Source: Lachnospiraceae bacterium (GTDB taxonomy: Bacteria > Bacillota > Clostridia > Lachnospirales > Lachnospiraceae). From it: 64,000 bases of DNA. The stretch covers positions 1-64,000 of the forward strand of contig JAAWCS010000016.1 in the NCBI GenBank assembly GCA_022793375.1. The letters are read 5' to 3'. Within the stretch, counting starts at the first letter, position 1; each line of letters begins with the position of its first letter. Positions 60,230-64,000 of this stretch are shown here, piece by piece. A model generated the notes under the pieces. That model did not search any database, was not told where the DNA came from, and saw only the letters and a list, made by a program, of their open reading frames with translations. Position numbers and translations under genes: made by a program.

Positions 60230-60258
60230 ATTATATATGGAAATAGAAAATTTTACAA
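60230..60258 (-). promoter_or_regulatory. Promoter of the PRTase-like gene
   Basis: On the minus strand TTGTAA (60258-60253), 17-base spacer, TATAAT (60235-60230). Confidence 0.75.
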
Positions 60259-60403
60259 TATCTTAGCGAAAATCAATTGTTTTTTCGTCATAATCACCAT
60301 GAGGCTTTGACAAGGCCCAAAGAAGCGGCAGCGAATAAAGGCCAGAAGAATCTGCCATACTAATTTTGAATCAATGGAACCAAAATCAGGAGGAAGCACA
60401 CTT

Positions 60404-61000
60404 ATGGCAGTAGATTTTAAGAACAGCGAGACAAAGGATAATTTGATGCGGGCGTTTGCCGGCGAGAGCCAGGCCAGAAACCGCTATATTTTTGCGGCGG
60501 AGCAGGCAAAGGAGCAGAAAGCGCAGGTACTGGAGCGGATTTTCCGCTATACGGCCGACCAGGAGCAGGAGCATGCGAAAGTATTCTATGATTTTTTAAA
60601 GGAGATGGCCGGGGAGACGATCCACATCGACGGCGGTTATCCGGTGGATATCGACCAGACCCTGGCCGGGCTTTTGCGGATGGCCGAGCACAATGAACTG
60701 GAGGAGTACAAGGTCGTCTACAAAGCGTTCGGCGATAAGGCCAAAGAAGAGGGATTCACGGCCGTGGCGTATGCCTTTTATCAGATTGCGGAGATTGAGA
60801 AGAGCCACGCGGAGCGTTTTGGCCGTTATGCCCAGTGGGCGGAACAGGAACGCCTGTTTTCGGCCGAGGGCGAGGCGTATTGGATGTGCTTAAACTGCGG
60901 CCATATCCATAAAGCGCCGGCAGCGCCCGGAAAATGTCCGGTGTGCAAGCACGATCAGGGGTATTTTGTGCGGCTGGAGGAAGCGCCCTGGACGAAATAA
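60404..61000 (+). CDS. Rubrerythrin
   Basis: A 198-residue peroxide-detoxifying protein that reduces hydrogen peroxide in anaerobes. The di-iron four-helix domain has AFAGESQARNRYIFAAEQAK and TADQEQEHAKVFYDFLKEM (ExxH sites), then AFYQIAEIEKSHAERFGRYA. The C-terminal rubredoxin-like part has CLNCGHIHKAPAAPGKCPVC with the paired CxxC motifs. ATG at 60404 follows TCAGGAGGAAGCACACTT. A promoter is likely in the 100 bases upstream but I cannot fix it. Confidence 0.96.
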   Translation: MAVDFKNSETKDNLMRAFAGESQARNRYIFAAEQAKEQKAQVLERIFRYTADQEQEHAKVFYDFLKEMAGETIHIDGGYPVDIDQTLAGLLRMAEHNELEEYKVVYKAFGDKAKEEGFTAVAYAFYQIAEIEKSHAERFGRYAQWAEQERLFSAEGEAYWMCLNCGHIHKAPAAPGKCPVCKHDQGYFVRLEEAPWTK

Positions 61001-61034
61001 AATCCAAAAAAATCCAAGAAAAAATAAATTCCGC

Positions 61035-61063
61035 TTTACAAACCCGCCGATCTGCGCTATAGT
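61035..61063 (+). promoter_or_regulatory. Promoter of the exporter leader
   Basis: TTTACA (61035-61040), 17-base spacer, TATAGT (61058-61063). The transcript would run about 360 bases before the ABC gene start. Confidence 0.75.
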
Positions 61064-61138
61064 TATAAGAAATGAACTACAGGGGCATCCCATTATGCCC
61101 AAGGCACATGAACAAAATCAAAGAAAGGAGGCAGGAAC

Positions 61139-61216
61139 ATGTTATTACGTGGTAGATTTACAGCTAAGAACGATAAGACAACGAGAAACAGCCTGCCCGA
61201 TCCTTCGCTTTTTTGA
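61139..61216 (+). CDS. 25-codon leader peptide upstream of the ABC exporter
   Basis: ATG at 61139 has a very strong site (AAAGGAGGCAGGAAC). The peptide starts MLLRGRFTAKNDKTTRNSLP and ends DPSLF. It is basic and not membrane-like. It is followed directly by TTGATT...AATCAA (61213-61231), a GAATGCCGCAG hairpin (61237) and an AGAGCCCTGGCCG hairpin (61294). Leader peptides of this kind are used by antibiotic-responsive ABC genes, where ribosome stalling changes the hairpins. That role is inferred here. Confidence 0.6.
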   Translation: MLLRGRFTAKNDKTTRNSLPDPSLF

Positions 61217-61236
61217 TTGATATTTAATCAAGTAAG

Positions 61237-61271
61237 GAATGCCGCAGCCTGTTTGACTGCGGCATTCTTGT
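61237..61271 (+). terminator. Hairpin 1 in the exporter leader (attenuator candidate)
   Basis: GAATGCCGCAG (61237-61247) pairs with CTGCGGCATTC (61257-61267), then TTGT. Confidence 0.65.
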
Positions 61272-61293
61272 ACTCAGAGCAGTGCGTTTTTGC

Positions 61294-61331
61294 AGAGCCC
61301 TGGCCGGTACAAGCGGCCAGGGCTCTGTTTG
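61294..61331 (+). terminator. Hairpin 2 in the exporter leader (attenuator candidate)
   Basis: AGAGCCCTGGCCG (61294-61306) pairs with CGGCCAGGGCTCT (61314-61326), then GTTTG. The stem is long and perfect but the T-run is short. Confidence 0.6.
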
Positions 61332-61428
61332 TCTGCGGGAAAAAGCGATGCGGGTTTTGCGGGAACGGATCGGTTGCAATCTGGTCCTGCACAAATCGTA
61401 GGAAATTAGGAAAGAGGGGAAAAGGAAA

Positions 61429-63162
61429 TTGAAGAATCTGGCAAAGTATATGGTGAAGTACTGGTATCTGTACCTGTTTGCCATGGTCTGCCTGGTGCTC
61501 GGCATTTTGCTGGACGTGGCGGCGCCAAGGGTGATCGAACGCATTATCGACGACGTGATTGTCGGCGGCGATCAGGGAATTTTGATGGGGCTTCTGATCG
61601 CGCTCTTTTTGCTGGGGACGGGCCGCGGTCTGTTTAAATATCTGCAGGAGTTTACCGGGGATGTGATCGGCCTGAGGATTTCCGTGGATATCCGGCGAAA
61701 GCTGTTTGCCCACATAGAGAGCATGTCCATGGGCTTTTTTGAGAAAAACAACACCGGCGAGCTGATGGCCCGCGTCAAAGAAGATGTGGAGCGAATCTGG
61801 GAGGCGGTGGGCTTTATGGGCCTGCTGTGCGTGGAGGCCGTGGTACATACGATCATCGTAATCCTCTGCATGGTGCGCATCAGCCCGCTTTTAACGCTGA
61901 TTCCGCTGTGCATCATGCCGATTGTAGGATACATTGCGGTGCGGCTGGAGAAAAACCTCGACAAGGTATATGACGAGATCAGCGAGGAGAACGCCCGCTT
62001 AAATACGGTGGCGCAGGAGAATCTGACCGGCGTGCGGACGGTCAAGGCTTTTTCGCGGGAGCGGCATGAGATTGAAAAATTCAGAAAGCGCAACGGGCAT
62101 TACTACAACCTGAATATGTCGCTGGCCAAAACGATGGCGAAATACAGTCCCAATATCTCCTTCATGACGAAAATGCTTTTGCTTCTGTCCGTGTCTATGG
62201 GCGGCCTGCTCGTGATGCAGGAGAGGATCAGCTTAGGGCAGCTGGGCGCGTTTATCGAATACGCCAACAATATAGTGTGGCCGATGGAAATCCTCGGCTG
62301 GGTGACCAATTCAATGGCGGCGGCGGTGGCCTCCAATAAAAAGATCAACCGGATCCTTGCCGAAGAGCCGCAGATCGTATCGCCGCCGCAGCCAAAGACG
62401 CTGGCCGCGGTGCGGGGCGAACTGGAGTTTCGCCATGTGAGCCTGGCGTTTGACAAACAAAAGGTGCTGGAGGATATAAGCTTTACACTGCCGGCGGGAA
62501 AGACGCTGGGGATCATGGGCATGACCGGCGCCGGCAAAACAACGATCGTCCATCTGATTGAGCGCTTTTACGATGTCACCGAGGGCGCCGTGCTTTTGGA
62601 CGGCGTGGATGTGCGGCGGCTGGATTTAAAACAGCTGCGGTCCGCGGCAGCGGTGGTCATGCAGGACGTGTTCCTGTTTTCCGATACGGTCGGCGAGAAC
62701 ATCCGCATCGGCAGCCGGGACTGGATGGAACCGCATCATATGGAGCAGGCGGCCCGCGCGGCCGATGCGCACGGTTTTGTATCCCGGCTGCCGCAGGGCT
62801 ATGACACGGTGATCGGGGAAAAGGGCGTGGGCCTGTCCGGCGGACAGAAGCAGCGGATCAGCATTGCCAGGGCGCTGGCCAGAAGGGCGCCGATTTTGAT
62901 CCTCGACGATTCGACGTCGGCGCTGGATATGGAGACGGAACATGAGATTCAAAAACAGCTGGAGGAGCTGCGGGGAGTGACAAAGCTGATTATCGCTCAT
63001 CGGATTTCGGCGGTGCGTCATGCGGATGAAATCCTGGTCCTTCAGGAGGGACGGATTGCCGAGCGGGGCACGCATGAAAGCCTGCTGCGTCAAAAAGGGC
63101 TGTACTATGACACGTTTGTGGCTCAATATGAGGAGCCAAAGGAGGTGAGCGCATGTCTGTAA
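61429..63162 (+). CDS. ABC exporter half-transporter (permease-ATPase fusion)
   Basis: A 577-residue type IV ABC exporter. Six membrane helices span about residues 10-310 (MVKYWYLYLFAMVCLVLGIL first). The ATPase part has Walker A GMTGAGKTTIVHLIERFYDV, signature LSGGQKQRISIARALARRAP and Walker B ILILDDSTSALDMETE (Asp in place of the usual catalytic Glu). The start is TTG at 61429 after GAAAGAGGGGAAAAGGAAA. It overlaps the next gene by 10 bases. An Asp at the catalytic position is common in one half of heterodimeric exporters. Confidence 0.93.
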   Translation: MKNLAKYMVKYWYLYLFAMVCLVLGILLDVAAPRVIERIIDDVIVGGDQGILMGLLIALFLLGTGRGLFKYLQEFTGDVIGLRISVDIRRKLFAHIESMSMGFFEKNNTGELMARVKEDVERIWEAVGFMGLLCVEAVVHTIIVILCMVRISPLLTLIPLCIMPIVGYIAVRLEKNLDKVYDEISEENARLNTVAQENLTGVRTVKAFSRERHEIEKFRKRNGHYYNLNMSLAKTMAKYSPNISFMTKMLLLLSVSMGGLLVMQERISLGQLGAFIEYANNIVWPMEILGWVTNSMAAAVASNKKINRILAEEPQIVSPPQPKTLAAVRGELEFRHVSLAFDKQKVLEDISFTLPAGKTLGIMGMTGAGKTTIVHLIERFYDVTEGAVLLDGVDVRRLDLKQLRSAAAVVMQDVFLFSDTVGENIRIGSRDWMEPHHMEQAARAADAHGFVSRLPQGYDTVIGEKGVGLSGGQKQRISIARALARRAPILILDDSTSALDMETEHEIQKQLEELRGVTKLIIAHRISAVRHADEILVLQEGRIAERGTHESLLRQKGLYYDTFVAQYEEPKEVSACL

Positions 63163-64000
63163 ATTCGTATAAACAAGATGAACTGCAGCGGGAGGTCCCC
63201 AAGTGGGTGACGCTCGGACGGCTGTACCGCTATCTGTTTGCGTATAAAAAAGACATTGTAATCGTACTGCTGATAATGACGGTGACGGTGGGAGCCGTGC
63301 TCTTAAACCCGCTGATTATCGAGCGGGCGATCAACGTCCATGTGGCAAACCGCGATGCCGAGGGGCTTTTGCGGCTGACCGCGGCGGCCCTGGTCCTAAA
63401 CGGGCTCTGGCTGTTGGGCGTAAAGGCGCGTATGCTGATTATGGCGCGCGTCTCCAACGAGATCGTGCTGAAGATCCGCGAGGAACTGTATGTACATATT
63501 CAGACGCTGGGACTGCGCTTTTTTGACAGCCGTCCGACGGGAAAGATTCTGGCCCGTGTAATCGGCGACGTCAATTCGTTGAAAGACATGATGGCAGACA
63601 GCGTAACAACGCTGATTCCCGATGCCGTGATGGTGATGTCCGTCATCACGATCATGATTGTAAAAAGTCCCGGGCTGGCGCTGTCGGCGCTGGCGACGCT
63701 GCCGATTTTGGGGCTGGGCATGTATATGGTTATGATCCGCGGCCACAAGCGCTGGCAGACGGTGCGCCAGAAAAATTCCAATATCAATGCCTACGTCCAC
63801 GAAAATTTTTCGGGAATCCGCGTGGTACAGAGCTTTTCGGCAGAAGGCGAGTCGGCCGCGGCCTTTGACGGGGTGCTGGCGGAACACCGGCAGGCCTTTA
63901 CGCATGCCGTGCGTCTGGCGGATGCCTTTGGACCGGTGATCGACGTGACCTGGGGGCTGGGCGGCTTTCTTCTGTATTTTATCGGAATCCGTATTCTGGG
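63153..64000 (+). CDS. Second ABC exporter half-transporter (cut by window edge)
   Basis: Partner of the preceding gene, partial at the window end with about 282 residues seen. After a basic N-terminus it has membrane helices (KDIVIVLLIMTVTVGAVLLN first) and the coupling-type part FFDSRPTGKILARVIGDVNS, as in exporter membrane domains. The ATPase half lies beyond the window. ATG at 63153 follows AAAGGAGGTGAGCGC. The pair probably forms a heterodimeric multidrug-type exporter. Confidence 0.92.
   Translation, partial: MSVNSYKQDELQREVPKWVTLGRLYRYLFAYKKDIVIVLLIMTVTVGAVLLNPLIIERAINVHVANRDAEGLLRLTAAALVLNGLWLLGVKARMLIMARVSNEIVLKIREELYVHIQTLGLRFFDSRPTGKILARVIGDVNSLKDMMADSVTTLIPDAVMVMSVITIMIVKSPGLALSALATLPILGLGMYMVMIRGHKRWQTVRQKNSNINAYVHENFSGIRVVQSFSAEGESAAAFDGVLAEHRQAFTHAVRLADAFGPVIDVTWGLGGFLLYFIGIRIL

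Overview
The window looks like a GC-rich Clostridia chromosome, most likely Lachnospiraceae. The evidence is the strong AAGGAGG-type ribosome binding sites, the single-chain clostridial-type PurL, a T-box leader, a BceRS/BceAB-type module, Tat and lipoprotein signals of Gram-positive type, rubrerythrin and the two-subunit anaerobic L-serine dehydratase. Most genes are on the + strand. No rRNA operon or CRISPR array is visible. One tRNA gene is present (Thr, anticodon CGT).

Layout. 1-8861: a two-component system (minus strand, kinase cut by the window edge) is divergent from an operon of a beta-propeller/solute-binding lipoprotein, two CUT1-type permeases, an HlyD-like adaptor and a lone MacB-core-like membrane protein. 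Both promoters carry the same 11-bp-spaced TTAGAGA direct repeats, so one regulator probably controls both sides. 9022-19063: an AAA/DUF4143 ATPase, a GNAT enzyme, a MATE exporter, a C_GCAxxG protein, dihydroorotase plus type I dehydroquinase, an AraC/GyrI regulator, DegV, an ECF S component and a P1-family peptidase. 19064-21132: a nested palindromic element, then a minus-strand DASS/MatC-like transporter preceded by a full T-box leader. 21133-31669: a degenerate sigma-70-like protein, PurL, a zinc-dependent phospholipase C-like protein, a UMF1 transporter, a LysR regulator, a Tat-exported flavoprotein lipoprotein, and a HemW-like protein that has lost its iron-sulfur cysteines.

31765-46064: a CmpB-like membrane protein and an AAA/PD-(D/E)XK ATPase (minus strand), then PheA, a flavin reductase, PurC, PurB, an XRE regulator, a LysR regulator, PurA behind a 50-bp tandem-repeat leader, topoisomerase III and a BceRS-like two-component system. 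46101-50395: KptA, an unknown protein, BceAB and a small unknown protein. 50580-51721: tRNA-Thr followed by a scarred, nearly gene-free segment with an 11-bp tandem repeat, two 18-bp direct repeats and a type I toxin (27 aa) facing an antisense RNA promoter. 51722-64000: SsuBC-like ABC genes without a binding protein, a 49-aa protein, an RluA pseudouridine synthase, a methyltransferase, Hsp33, DUF5662, a methionine-rich lipoprotein, SdaAB/SdaAA, a PRTase-like protein, rubrerythrin, and a heterodimeric ABC exporter behind a 25-codon leader with two hairpins.

Purine biosynthesis (purL, purC, purB, purA) is scattered rather than in one operon. Short palindromic repeats recur between genes, in two families. 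The strongest candidates for something new are the importer/adaptor/MacB-core operon, the HemW-like pseudoenzyme, the sigma-like protein without region 4, the nested palindrome at 19249-19426, the purA repeat leader and the exporter leader at 61035-61428.
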